From a virus, in the IMG/VR virus record IMGVR_UViG_3300004805_000029, positions 1-27,115 of that record: a stretch of 27,115 nt of DNA. One strand, 5' to 3'. Below the pieces are notes generated by a model. It did no database searches. It saw nothing but the letters and a program-made list of their open reading frames with translations, and was not told the origin of the DNA. Positions 14,832 through 22,469 of this stretch are shown one piece after another (the first letter of the stretch is position 1; each line of letters begins with the position of its first letter). A program made the position numbers and the translations under genes.

Positions 14832-15106
14832 TGACAACCATTACATTTGACACCTTAGAGCTGGTAGACAAACTCAAAACCGCAGGCATACCACAAGAGC
14901 AGGCCGAGGCTATGGTACGTGTTATTGCTGATGCTCAAGAAACATTAGTATCTAACATTACACTGGATCACCGATTAAAAGAGACTGAACTGCGATCAGA
15001 TGCCAGATTCGAGCGCATTGATGGGGAATTAAAACTTAATAGATGGATGCTAGGTATTATCATTGCCGGTGTTATGTCTCTAGTCTTGAGAACATTCTTC
15101 GCCTAA
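14831..15106 (+). CDS. DUF1640-like coiled-coil membrane protein
   Basis: A 91-residue protein beginning in a TAATG overlap with the preceding gene. The N-terminal block TTITFDTLELVDKLKTAGIP followed by QAEAMVRVIADAQ is the typical start of DUF1640 proteins. A helical, charged coiled coil (HRLKETELRSDARFERIDGE) leads to one C-terminal membrane helix (residues about 72-90). Such proteins are common in proteobacteria and their phages; function is not known. It is the last gene before a strong terminator. Confidence 0.7.
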   Translation: MTTITFDTLELVDKLKTAGIPQEQAEAMVRVIADAQETLVSNITLDHRLKETELRSDARFERIDGELKLNRWMLGIIIAGVMSLVLRTFFA

Positions 15107-15128
15107 AACCCACGAACACCCACATCCC

Positions 15129-15155
15129 AAAGCCAGCTTAATCGCTGGTTTTTTT
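15129..15155 (+). terminator. Rho-independent terminator closing the packaging block
   Basis: CCAGC (15133-15137) pairs with GCTGG (15144-15148) around a TTAATC loop, and the stem is extended by A/T pairs from AAAG. Seven T (15149-15155) follow immediately. This is a standard intrinsic terminator for transcripts coming from the lysis/packaging block, 22 bases after the DUF1640 gene. Confidence 0.85.
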
Positions 15156-15174
15156 ATGCCTGCCACTTTTGCTA

Positions 15175-15228
15175 ATGAAGTGCTTCACATTCGTTTATCC
15201 ATCCTAATTTAATACACTAACCCCAAAT
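15175..15228 (+). promoter_or_regulatory. candidate late promoter/operator, copy 2
   Basis: The second copy of the dyad reads TGAAGTGCTTCAC (15176-15188; the dyad has one mismatched pair at its centre). It is followed after 27 bases by ACTAACCCCAAAT (15216-15228), identical in sequence and spacing to copy 1. Here TTCACA (15184-15189) is a 5-of-6 match to a -35 and TTTAAT (15208-15213) a reasonable -10 with an 18-base gap. The element sits between the terminator and the scaffold gene, so it very likely restarts transcription for the head and tail genes. Confidence 0.65.
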
Positions 15229-15276
15229 CGTTAGGCGATTAACCGGGCTAAGCCTTCCAAATCCCAAGGGGACACA

Positions 15277-15864
15277 ATGGACATTACACCAGAATTACAA
15301 GCGGCTATAGATGCAGCAGTTGAAGCAGCGACCAGCGGACTAAAGACTAAAAACCAAGAGTTGCTCGATAAAAACAAGAAGCTCATGAAAGGTCAAGAGA
15401 TTGACCCGCAAACGGTGGTTGATCTTGAGGCGCAAGTTGACAAGCTACAAGGCGAACTCCAAGCCAGTCAGAAGTCGACAAAAGAAACAGGTAAAAGCCT
15501 GGAGACTTTGCAGGCACAGTTAAAAGCAGAAACTGGGTTCACCCAGAAGCTTTTAATCGACAACGGCTTGACTGATGAACTTGTAAAGAATGGTGTAGCA
15601 CCGCAATTTTTACCGGCTGTGAAAGCCATGTTTGCAGGACAAGCGCAGATCGTAGCGGAGGGAGATACACGCACCGCCAGAATTGGCGATAAGTCGGTGT
15701 CTGATTTTGTGAAGGAATGGGCAGTCTCAGACGATGGTAAGCACTTTGTAAAGGCACCGGAAAACAGCGGTGGTGGCTCACAAGGAAGTGGGAACGGAAC
15801 AACGAATCAAATACCGCTAACGTCCACGCAGAAAATAGCGGCGGGGTTAGCTCAACAAACTTAA
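15277..15864 (+). CDS. scaffold protein
   Basis: A 195-residue protein with AAGGGGA (15266-15272) before its ATG. It is acidic and Gln/Lys-rich with a long coiled coil (residues about 20-90, heptads such as LEAQVDKLQGELQ), a globular middle (LLIDNGLTDELVKNGV) and a Gly/Ser-rich flexible tail. This is the make-up of phage scaffolding proteins of the gp20-like type, which guide capsid assembly and then leave. Its position just upstream of the major capsid gene agrees. Confidence 0.85.
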   Translation: MDITPELQAAIDAAVEAATSGLKTKNQELLDKNKKLMKGQEIDPQTVVDLEAQVDKLQGELQASQKSTKETGKSLETLQAQLKAETGFTQKLLIDNGLTDELVKNGVAPQFLPAVKAMFAGQAQIVAEGDTRTARIGDKSVSDFVKEWAVSDDGKHFVKAPENSGGGSQGSGNGTTNQIPLTSTQKIAAGLAQQT

Positions 15865-15879
15865 AACTTAGGAATAACA

Positions 15880-16818
15880 ATGGCAACTCAAACACTCGCA
15901 GAAGCAGCAAAACTTATCCAAAATCAGATCGTTGTTGGTGTGGCTGAAGATATTATCACTACCAACCCCATGTGGTCGGCAATGCCTTGGACTGGCTATG
16001 AGGGTCAAGCGATCTTAGTTAACCGTGAAAACGCTTTAGGTGACGCGCAAAACTTGGCAATCGGTGGCACTATCACAGCAAAAGCCGCTGCAACTTTTAC
16101 ACAAATCCCATTCTCAGCCACTACTACCATCGGTGATGCTGAAATAAACGGTTTGGTCGCTGCACAGTCAAGTGCTGCGGGTGTGAATCAGTTAGCCATT
16201 GAAATCAGCTCTAAAGCTAAATCAGTAGGTCGTTTATTGCAAGCTGGTGTTGCTACTGGAACAGGTACAGCGCCTGCATTGAACAGCTTACACAGCTTGT
16301 GCGATGCCACTCAATACACTACAGCTTCAGCCGGTCAAGCGATCAGCTTATTGTTGCTCGATCAACTGTTGGATCTAGTTAAATCAAAAGACGGTCAGGT
16401 TGATTGGATCATGTTACCGGGTAGAACTCTACGCAACTATAAAGCATTGGTTAGGGCTTTGGGTGGTATCACTGAAACAATGGCTTTCACTTTACCCAAT
16501 GGCACTCAACGTACTGTATCTGTGTATGAGGGTATCCCAATGTTCCAAAACGACTACTTATCTATTGCTGAAACCGCAAACGGTGCAGCTTTAACTGGTG
16601 GTGCTTTGGCTTCTGTGTATGCTGGTTGTTGGGATGATGGTAGCAACAAGGTGGGTGTTTCAATGATTCATCCAATCAACGTGCCAGCCGGTATTGCTAT
16701 TGAAACAGTGGGTGTGGCTGAGACTAAAGACGAGGTTATCACTCGCGTTAAGTCTTACTCAAACTTTGCAAGTTTTAACCGCAAAGGTATTGCTCGCTTA
16801 ACGTCTATCAATAATTAG
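15880..16818 (+). CDS. major capsid protein
   Basis: A 312-residue protein with TTAGGA (15868-15873) before its ATG, directly after the scaffold gene. The features fit a HK97-fold capsid protein: an N-terminal arm, a long helix block (SAAGVNQLAIEISSKAKSVG, the spine-helix region), a P-domain-like stretch around DWIMLPGRTLRNYKA, and a conserved-looking C-terminus (VGVAETKDEVITRVKSY) typical of the A-domain strand. No protease gene is seen nearby and there is no evident pro-region, so maturation cleavage is doubtful. Identity rests on order, size and fold-like pattern. Confidence 0.85.
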   Translation: MATQTLAEAAKLIQNQIVVGVAEDIITTNPMWSAMPWTGYEGQAILVNRENALGDAQNLAIGGTITAKAAATFTQIPFSATTTIGDAEINGLVAAQSSAAGVNQLAIEISSKAKSVGRLLQAGVATGTGTAPALNSLHSLCDATQYTTASAGQAISLLLLDQLLDLVKSKDGQVDWIMLPGRTLRNYKALVRALGGITETMAFTLPNGTQRTVSVYEGIPMFQNDYLSIAETANGAALTGGALASVYAGCWDDGSNKVGVSMIHPINVPAGIAIETVGVAETKDEVITRVKSYSNFASFNRKGIARLTSINN

Positions 16819-16827
16819 TCTATAAAC

Positions 16828-16857
16828 GATGCCCATTTTAACGAGTGGGTATTCTTT
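16828..16857 (+). terminator. hairpin after the capsid gene, possible attenuator
   Basis: ATGCCCA (16829-16835) pairs with TGGGTAT (16846-16852), with one G-T pair, and can extend into the loop with further weak pairs. TCTTT follows. It is a weak terminator shape in the 61-base gap between the capsid gene and the next virion gene. It could lower readthrough so that the capsid is made in excess; mRNA end stabilisation is an alternative. Confidence 0.4.
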
Positions 16858-16879
16858 AAAACACTAACTCAGGAATTTT

Positions 16880-17296
16880 ATGGCAGCTTACGTTAAATAT
16901 ACAGCAGCAGTTGAACCACTAGCAGAAGGTGTAAACGCTGGAACGGATGCGTGGAAAGTGGCACTGGCTTTAACGGTCAACATAGCCGATACAGCATTTG
17001 TTGCAGGCACAACCGACCTTGCAACAGCGGCAGGCTATACAGCAGGCGGCAATGCTTGTGCAACGACCACATCAGCACAAACGGCAGGCACTTATAAGCT
17101 CGTACTGGCTAATCCAGCAGCATGGACAGCCACAGGCGCTGGCTTCACTTTCCGTTATGCAATCTTGTATAACTCAACGACAGGCGTTCCATTTGGTTAT
17201 TGGGATTATGGCAGTAACGTCGTTATGAACGGTACAAATGCCGATACTTTTACCGTCAACCTTGATGCCACGAATGGCGTGTTTTCAGTCGCCTGA
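16880..17296 (+). CDS. virion protein, capsid decoration candidate
   Basis: A 138-residue protein with AGGA (16871-16874) before its ATG. It is Ala/Thr/Gly-rich and beta-strand-rich throughout, with a compact C-terminal block (FRYAILYNST, FGYWDYGSNV, DTFTVNLDATNGVFSV) that recurs in phage head or fibre-associated proteins. Its place right after the major capsid gene is the usual place of a decoration or cement protein. I recognise no named family. It overlaps the repeat-protein gene (TGATG). Confidence 0.6.
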   Translation: MAAYVKYTAAVEPLAEGVNAGTDAWKVALALTVNIADTAFVAGTTDLATAAGYTAGGNACATTTSAQTAGTYKLVLANPAAWTATGAGFTFRYAILYNSTTGVPFGYWDYGSNVVMNGTNADTFTVNLDATNGVFSVA

Positions 17297-17925
17297 TGGA
17301 TGATTATGTTGTAGCGGGCTATTGGGTAGCGGGCTATGTCGTCAGCTCGAATACCAGTTACAGCTTAACTGGGGCAGCAGGCGCGTATTCGGTTACTGGT
17401 CAATCTGCAACATTAAAACTAGCGCACAAGCTAACAGCGATAAAGGGAAGTTATGCGCTAACAGGTTTGCCGGTTACTTTTTCAATCGCTCGAAAAATAG
17501 CCGCAGCAACAGGCGTTTATTCGGTCGCTGGTCAGTCATCAATATTATCGGTTGCTCGGAAGCTGAGTTGCTCACCAGCAACGTACACACTAACCGGCAA
17601 AGCATCATCGTTCGTTTACTCGCGCAACCTTAACGCAAACTCAAGCAGTTATTCAGTATCAGGAAAAGCGGCTGCATTAAATTACCTAGCAGGGCGTGCC
17701 AATTATGCAATGGCCTGTGCGAATGGCGTTTACAGATTAACTGGATTAGATGCTGCTCTGGCAATCCAGAGCATCATCAAATACCCACTCGCAGGCATAA
17801 GCAGAGCATTTGAGTTAAACGGCATTGCTAGAGGCTATGAGTTAGCAGGATTAACGGACACCATGCCGTTAAGTGGCGTTAGTAACAGCTATCCGTTATC
17901 AGGCATTAGCCGGAGTTATCCATGA
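17296..17925 (+). CDS. tandem-repeat virion protein (22-residue and 9-residue repeats)
   Basis: A 209-residue protein built almost wholly of repeats. Residues 29-116 are four 22-residue units (pattern G-x-Y-S/T-L/V-T-G, then a hydrophobic strand and a basic K/R-K/N), followed by a longer and a shorter degenerate unit to residue 162. Residues 163-209 switch to five 9-residue units of the form Y-P-L-S/A-G-I-S-R-x, ending the protein in YP. Regular strand-turn repeats suggest a beta-helix or beta-spiral rod. It lies between the decoration-like gene and the fibre gene and overlaps both (TGATG, ATGA). Function is not known; a stalk or carbohydrate-contacting appendage fits. Confidence 0.65.
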   Translation: MDDYVVAGYWVAGYVVSSNTSYSLTGAAGAYSVTGQSATLKLAHKLTAIKGSYALTGLPVTFSIARKIAAATGVYSVAGQSSILSVARKLSCSPATYTLTGKASSFVYSRNLNANSSSYSVSGKAAALNYLAGRANYAMACANGVYRLTGLDAALAIQSIIKYPLAGISRAFELNGIARGYELAGLTDTMPLSGVSNSYPLSGISRSYP

Positions 17926-18857
17926 GCACCATCGTTACGCGTACCGCAAACGGATCGCCGCTAACTATCTTGCAACTCGATGCCAACTTCACAAACTTAA
18001 ACACAAACAAGGCGGAAACGGCAAACCCAACTTTTACGGGTGCGGTTAAGATTGACTATGGAACAGCAGCAGCGCCTGCACTAGCGTTTTCAGGCTCAAC
18101 TAATACGGGAATTTACGGAAGTGGTACTGGCTTAACGTCATTAATTGGCTTTAGCATTAATGGCACAACCGTAGCGGAAATTGATAGTAGCGCAAGATTT
18201 TTTAGCGCAACGACCAAAATAGCAGGAAGCTTTAATTTTCAAGTAGGCGCAGTTAAAGCAGGGAGCAGCGGCAGTAATGCTGTGAGTATTGGAAACAACA
18301 ATACGATGTACGGGGCGTTTCCTATAGCAATCGGTGCTGAAAATATAGTCAATTCTCAATCGGTTGCAATAGGGGCGAATCATACGGTCAATACAGTTAG
18401 TTCAACTGCAATTGGCTCTGGTGTCACATCAGCGCATGATTTTCAAGTTTCGTTTGCAAACTGGGGGCTAGAAAGTGGACAACGCAGCGTTTATTGCTTA
18501 CGAGCCGACACATCAGATAACGCAACGCCAACATTAATGTCGATGTTCCCTGCTTATTTTGACGTGGCATCAATACCCGTTATTGCATCGCTTATATCCC
18601 TGAAAGGTCAGATTTTAGTCAGAGACACAACAACAGTTGGTTCGGCACTTTTTGACATAACAATTATGTCAACTAATCAAGTCTTACGAGGCGTAGTAAT
18701 CACCCCGATATTTGGAACTGGAACACTGACACTGGCTAATTTACCCGCAAGCAAAATACAAGTGGTTACGAGTACGGGAACACTAGCGATTAATGTAACC
18801 GGATTGGCAAGCAAGAACTTAGTTTGGCTGTCAACTTTAGACGCAACAGGGGCATAA
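17922..18857 (+). CDS. phage fibre/appendage protein with YadA-head-like repeats
   Basis: A 311-residue protein that opens like a tail fibre: TANGSPLTILQLDANFTNLN, then ALAFSGSTNTGIY (about 54-65), a motif common in trimeric phage fibres. Residues 119-168 contain four SIG/AIG repeats about 14 residues apart (VSIGNNN, IAIGAEN, VAIGANH, TAIGSG), as in the head of YadA-type trimeric adhesins. The C-terminal third is a beta-rich globular part (about 170-311) that may bind the receptor or cap the trimer. It is placed in the head gene cluster rather than after the tape measure, so a capsid-attached fibre is possible. Its start overlaps the repeat-protein stop (ATGA). Confidence 0.72.
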   Translation: MSTIVTRTANGSPLTILQLDANFTNLNTNKAETANPTFTGAVKIDYGTAAAPALAFSGSTNTGIYGSGTGLTSLIGFSINGTTVAEIDSSARFFSATTKIAGSFNFQVGAVKAGSSGSNAVSIGNNNTMYGAFPIAIGAENIVNSQSVAIGANHTVNTVSSTAIGSGVTSAHDFQVSFANWGLESGQRSVYCLRADTSDNATPTLMSMFPAYFDVASIPVIASLISLKGQILVRDTTTVGSALFDITIMSTNQVLRGVVITPIFGTGTLTLANLPASKIQVVTSTGTLAINVTGLASKNLVWLSTLDATGA

Positions 18858-18858
18858 C

Positions 18859-19119
18859 ATGGCATTGCAATTCAGCTTCGATAGTCAGTTCGATATTAAT
18901 TTTCCAACCGCCTATGCACGAGTTATTTCGTTTAATGGCGACAAGCTACAAGTTAATTTTTCGGTGGCTATTTATAAAGATCAACAGGCACGAGAAAGCA
19001 GCAAACAGCCGTTGTTATTTAGCAGGCACACCGTTGCATATATTGACGGAATGGCAATATCGTCGCTTTATGATTATTTAAAAACGCTACCAGAATTTAC
19101 CGGAGCGGTTGACGTATGA
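18859..19119 (+). CDS. hypothetical structural-region protein, 86 residues
   Basis: The ATG at 18859 follows the fibre stop by one base and the stop overlaps the next start (ATGA). The peptide has beta-strand-like stretches (FSFDSQFDINF, YARVISFNGDKLQVNFSVAIY) and a helical C-terminus (SLYDYLKTLPEF). I do not recognise it. Being between the fibre and connector genes it could be a fibre chaperone or an adaptor; no sequence evidence favours either. Confidence 0.7.
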   Translation: MALQFSFDSQFDINFPTAYARVISFNGDKLQVNFSVAIYKDQQARESSKQPLLFSRHTVAYIDGMAISSLYDYLKTLPEFTGAVDV

Positions 19120-19613
19120 GCTTAATCGTCGAAACCGGAACAGCCAGTTCAACCAGCGAAAGCCTATGCAGCGTTGCTGACTCACTCGCTTATCACTCAG
19201 CGCGTGGCAATGGCACATGGGCAACCATCACCACTACGCAGCAAGAGCAAGCACTACGTCGGGCTACTGATTATATGGAGGCGCTGTACTCGCAAAGATG
19301 GGCAGGCACGCGCACGACATCAACACAAGCCCTGTCATGGCCTCGTTACAGTGTCTTTGTAAATGGCTATGTCACGTCAAGTTCAGCGGTGCCAAGAGCC
19401 ATTGTTAATGCTTGCTCTGAACTCGCCTTGAGAGCCGCAGCCGGTGAATTGTTGAGTGATTCAACACAACAAAAGACCCGAACCAAGGTAGGTGACATTG
19501 AGGTTGAATTTGATAAATACTCGCCTGCATCTACGCAGTATTTAGCCATCACCGCCTCGTTAGCACCTTACTTCGAGTTGGCCTCTAGCTTAGAGCGTAA
19601 GGTCGTCAGGTGA
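19116..19613 (+). CDS. head-tail connector (adaptor) protein
   Basis: A 165-residue protein of the phage family often labelled DnaT-like. Seen: VETGTASSTSESLCSVADSLAYHSARGNGTWA (a YxxxRG type turn), the helix QQEQALRRATDYMEA, SWPRYSVFVNG, and the helix PRAIVNACSELALRAA. This is the helical-bundle layout of HK97 gp6/lambda-like adaptors that bind under the portal ring. It is the first gene of the neck series: adaptor, stopper, gp10-like, tail terminator. It ends in a GTGA overlap with the next gene. Confidence 0.8.
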   Translation: MSLIVETGTASSTSESLCSVADSLAYHSARGNGTWATITTTQQEQALRRATDYMEALYSQRWAGTRTTSTQALSWPRYSVFVNGYVTSSSAVPRAIVNACSELALRAAAGELLSDSTQQKTRTKVGDIEVEFDKYSPASTQYLAITASLAPYFELASSLERKVVR

Positions 19614-19969
19614 GCTTTTACGCTGACATGGCATTGGTTGCAGACAACACCCTGAAAGACTTGGGGCAGTTGGTCACGCTCACCACTAAAACGGTAGGCG
19701 CTTACAATCCAGCGACTGGCAATGCAGCAGTAACCGTATCAACGCAACAAGTCAAGGCAGTCGTGTTTCCTCGTGGTGCTAAGGATATTGACGGCACACT
19801 CATTCAACAAGGCGATCAAAAGTTATTACTGTCTATGGCAGGGGTAACAGCGCCGCATTTAGATGATACCGTTACGATTGGCGCTACCACTTACACCATC
19901 ACTTTTATCAAGCTACTCGCACCCGCAGGCGTTAACGTCTTGTGTGAATGTAATATCAGGGGCGTGTGA
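19610..19969 (+). CDS. head closure (stopper) protein
   Basis: A 119-residue protein starting at GTG 19610, inside the stop of the adaptor gene. A short N-terminal helix with LVADNTLKDLG leads into a beta-barrel-like pattern (LVTLTTKTVG, VKAVVFPRG, KLLLSMAGV, DTVTIGATTYTITFIKLL) ending with strand LCECNIRG. This matches small neck proteins that close the portal channel after packaging. It is positioned between the adaptor and the gp10-like protein, as in many siphoviruses. Confidence 0.72.
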   Translation: MSFYADMALVADNTLKDLGQLVTLTTKTVGAYNPATGNAAVTVSTQQVKAVVFPRGAKDIDGTLIQQGDQKLLLSMAGVTAPHLDDTVTIGATTYTITFIKLLAPAGVNVLCECNIRGV

Positions 19970-20451
19970 TGGCCGGTAACTTTGCACTGGATATATCACG
20001 CTTTGTTAATCGGACTCACAGCAATGTGGATTTAGTGACTAAGAAAGTCATCATTAATTTAATGCGCTCAGTAGTCAGAAAATCACCTGTGGGTAATCCT
20101 GAGATCTGGGTAACGATGCACAATGGGCAATATGTCGATTATGAATCGGTACACGGTATCAGTATCTATATAGGTGGACGCTTTAAAGCTAACTGGCAAT
20201 ATGAAAACGGCTCTATGCCTAGTGACACCCTAGATGGAGTTGATGCAAGTGGGGGCGCTACACTGGCTCGCATGATTGGCGAAATACCACAACAAGCATC
20301 AGGAAAGATTCACTACATCGTTAATAATCTACCTTATTCAATCAGACTTGAAAATGGTTGGTCATCACAAGCGCCATTAGGAATGGTGGGGTTGACCATA
20401 TCAGAATACCAAGGCGTTGTAAGACGTGCAGTTCAGGAGGTTAATCCATGA
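19969..20451 (+). CDS. HK97 gp10-like neck/tail completion protein
   Basis: A 160-residue protein. The ATG at 19969 has AGGGG (19958-19962) six bases upstream; a GTG just before it is in frame but less well placed. The pattern VTKKVIINLMRSVVRKSPVG, then GGRFKANWQ, later YSIRLENGWSSQAPLGMV and a final helix, is typical of the HK97 gp10/minor tail Z-type family (a helix, a P-V-G-x-x-x turn, and Y-x-x-x-L-E-x-G-x-S). These join the head neck to the tail terminator. The end overlaps the next gene (ATGA). Confidence 0.78.
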   Translation: MAGNFALDISRFVNRTHSNVDLVTKKVIINLMRSVVRKSPVGNPEIWVTMHNGQYVDYESVHGISIYIGGRFKANWQYENGSMPSDTLDGVDASGGATLARMIGEIPQQASGKIHYIVNNLPYSIRLENGWSSQAPLGMVGLTISEYQGVVRRAVQEVNP

Positions 20452-20840
20452 GTATTTCCGCTATTCGTAGCACTCTGGAATCAGCGCTTGACGGCATGAC
20501 ACCGGCACTGGCGACAGCATGGCAGAACGTGCCTTTTACGCCGGTAACGGGTACACCTTACCAACGTGCTAGTTTGCTATTAGCCGAACCCGACAACCAA
20601 GAGTTTGGGGCAAGCTTTCAGGAACAAGGCTTTTTGCAGGTGGATTTATGTTATCCGCAGTCGGTCGGCTCTAACGCAGTTGAAGCGCGTGCTGAATTAT
20701 TACGCACAACTTTTAAACGCGGAACCTCGTTGGGTGGCTTAACGATTACCGCTACACCAGAAGTAAAACCAGCTTACAACGATGGGGATAGATATGTGAT
20801 ACCCGTCAGAATTCGTTTTCACACTTACATTTCAACATAA
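20448..20840 (+). CDS. tail terminator protein, DUF4128-like
   Basis: A 130-residue protein beginning in an ATGA overlap. It shows IRSTLESALDGM at the N-terminus, VPFTPVTGTPYQRASLLLAEP, the G-F-LQVDLCYP strand, a helix with EARAELLRTTFKRGT, and a terminal strand YVIPVRIRFHTY. This alpha/beta order matches tail terminators of the gpU/DUF4128 type, which cap the growing tail tube and join it to the head. It lies just before the tail tube gene. Confidence 0.78.
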   Translation: MSISAIRSTLESALDGMTPALATAWQNVPFTPVTGTPYQRASLLLAEPDNQEFGASFQEQGFLQVDLCYPQSVGSNAVEARAELLRTTFKRGTSLGGLTITATPEVKPAYNDGDRYVIPVRIRFHTYIST

Positions 20841-20849
20841 GGAATAAAA

Positions 20850-22055
20850 ATGGCAATTGCACAGGGTATAAATAAAATCGTTGCGATTAAAAAGCAATCA
20901 GCACTTGGAACCCCTGCAACGGGCACAGGTGCAACTGCTCTGCGTCGCGAACAATCAAGTACGAATCTTAAAAAAGAAACGTACGCTAACAACGAGATTG
21001 CAACACATCAGCAAAGCACAGGCAAGACTCACGGTACACGCTCAGTAGACACCTCGCTAAATGGCGTGTTATCACCTGGCACTTACTCAGCCGTCATCGG
21101 TTCAATCTTGCGTCGTGACTTTGCAGCCGTAACCGCTTTATCTACGCAAACCCTAACTTTCGCAGGAGCTGCGGGTGCTTGGACTGCGACAGGAACGGGC
21201 TTTCTAGCGGGCTTTCTTAAAGTCGGTGGCGTGTTCAGAGTTACCACAGGCTCAGCGACTGGAAACAATGGACGTAACTTTTTAATCACTTCGGTTACTG
21301 CCACAGTAATTACATTTATTGCTTTAGATGGCGCAACTGTAACAGCCGGTTCAAGCACAACTTGTATTATCACTTTAACGGGTAAACGTACATTTGTACC
21401 AGAAACCGGACACACTAAAGACTATTACACGCTGGAAGAATGGTATGGCGATCTGTCAGTTTCTCAAACTTACACAGACATTATGTTTGGCAAGTTGGAT
21501 TTTGGTCTACCGGCTACAGGTAACGCCACTATTTCTATCACTGGTGCGGGTCTTGATCGTCCAGTCTCCACAGGTGTTCGTGTATTCACTACACCGACTG
21601 AGTCATCAACCAACCCAATCGCTGCGGTTAACGGTGTATTGATTGTTAACGGTGTCAAGGTGACTAACATCACTGGTCTGACAATTTCAGTTGACGGTAA
21701 AGCGGCAAGCATGGGCGCTGTAGTGGGTTCTAACGTATCACCTGATATACAACGTGGTGCCATTGAAGTATCAGGCTCATTCACTGCATTGTTTGATGCA
21801 ATGACTTTGTCTGACTTATTCAACGCTGCCACTCAGATCGCTCTAGTTGCTGTCATCACTGATGGCTCTGCGGCTACCGCTGATTTTTTCACTATCACTC
21901 TACCCAATATCACCTTAGACGGTGACAGCAAAGATGATGGCGACAAAGGCATAGTCGGCACTTATCCGTTCACTGCCCGTATTTGTGATAGCACAGTAGG
22001 TGGTGCAGCATTGGCTTATGACCGCACCATTATCTCAATTCAAGACTCGGAGTAA
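20850..22055 (+). CDS. major tail tube protein
   Basis: A 401-residue protein with AAGGA (20839-20843) before its ATG. The start (GINKIVAIKKQSALGTPA) and the block ETYANNEIATHQQSTGKTHGTRSVD are typical of siphophage tube proteins. Residues about 95-180 form a Thr/Gly/Ala-rich beta insert (FLKVGGVFRVTTGS, NNGRNFLITSVTA), which is a frequent extra domain on the outside of such tubes. The C-terminal half returns to the tube pattern (GLTISVDGKA, ISPDIQRGAIEVSG-like strand, PNITLDGDSKDDGDKG). It is the most abundant tail protein and forms the DNA conduit around the tape measure. Confidence 0.82.
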   Translation: MAIAQGINKIVAIKKQSALGTPATGTGATALRREQSSTNLKKETYANNEIATHQQSTGKTHGTRSVDTSLNGVLSPGTYSAVIGSILRRDFAAVTALSTQTLTFAGAAGAWTATGTGFLAGFLKVGGVFRVTTGSATGNNGRNFLITSVTATVITFIALDGATVTAGSSTTCIITLTGKRTFVPETGHTKDYYTLEEWYGDLSVSQTYTDIMFGKLDFGLPATGNATISITGAGLDRPVSTGVRVFTTPTESSTNPIAAVNGVLIVNGVKVTNITGLTISVDGKAASMGAVVGSNVSPDIQRGAIEVSGSFTALFDAMTLSDLFNAATQIALVAVITDGSAATADFFTITLPNITLDGDSKDDGDKGIVGTYPFTARICDSTVGGAALAYDRTIISIQDSE

Positions 22056-22061
22056 CAACAA

Positions 22062-22469
22062 ATGGAATTATCGGCACTAGATTTATCGACTACCTCAGAA
22101 CAAGGTTATGAGTTTGAGTTTATCCCTGAAGCGACTGGCATTGGTGAAGGTTTTTACATAACCGTACTTGGCAAACACGCGGACACAGTCAAAGAGTGGA
22201 CGCGCAAAGCAGTCAACAACATGCGTGATCGCGAACGTATGCTGGCGAAGAAAGGTAAGGACGACTATCGCAAAGTCGAAGAAGATGAAGCTTTCGGCGT
22301 ACAACTGGCAGCAACTACCATCATCGGCTGGAAAGGTCTGAATGATGGCGGTAAGCCGGTGGAGTTCAGCAAAGAAATGGCGCTGCATATTTGCAAAGTA
22401 AATCCTGAAGTCCGTGACCAGGTAAGTGCAGCCAGTGACTTAATGTCAAATTTTATCAAGAGCAAGTAG
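22062..22469 (+). CDS. tail assembly chaperone, upstream (gpG-like) part
   Basis: A 135-residue protein after the tube gene and before the tape measure, the standard place of the gpG-type chaperone. It is acidic and helical, with residues 1-35 beta-like and a polar middle (KEWTRKAVNNMRDRERMLAKKGK). In a fraction of translation events ribosomes should slip -1 at AAATTTT (22448-22454) near its end, reading on into the downstream frame, to give a gpGT-type fusion of about 253 residues. Both forms coat and fold the tape measure during tail assembly and are absent from the finished virion. Confidence 0.82.
   Translation: MELSALDLSTTSEQGYEFEFIPEATGIGEGFYITVLGKHADTVKEWTRKAVNNMRDRERMLAKKGKDDYRKVEEDEAFGVQLAATTIIGWKGLNDGGKPVEFSKEMALHICKVNPEVRDQVSAASDLMSNFIKSK
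22448..22454 (+). other. programmed -1 ribosomal frameshift site
   Basis: The heptamer AAATTTT is read in the zero frame as A-AAT-TTT and after slipping as AAA-TTT, an exact X-XXY-YYZ site. It lies 12 bases before the zero-frame TAG stop (22467-22469). The -1 frame is open from 22439 to the TGA at 22820-22822, and has no ribosome site and no ATG that would start it separately. This is the conserved layout of tail-chaperone frameshifting in siphophages. Confidence 0.8.

Noticed and set aside
15539-15910. A 123-codon reverse frame across the scaffold and capsid junction.
   Set aside because: It spans two well-supported + strand genes and their ribosome sites, and its translation looks like a shadow of Lys/Glu-rich coding sequence.
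17322-17633. A second + strand frame of 103 codons inside the repeat-protein gene.
   Set aside because: It has no ribosome site, and its openness follows from the repetitive codons of the real frame, which fits its neighbours through overlaps.
21083-21415. A 110-codon reverse frame in the tail tube gene.
   Set aside because: A Val/Pro/Ala-rich translation with no motif, fully inside the tube gene; a codon-bias shadow.
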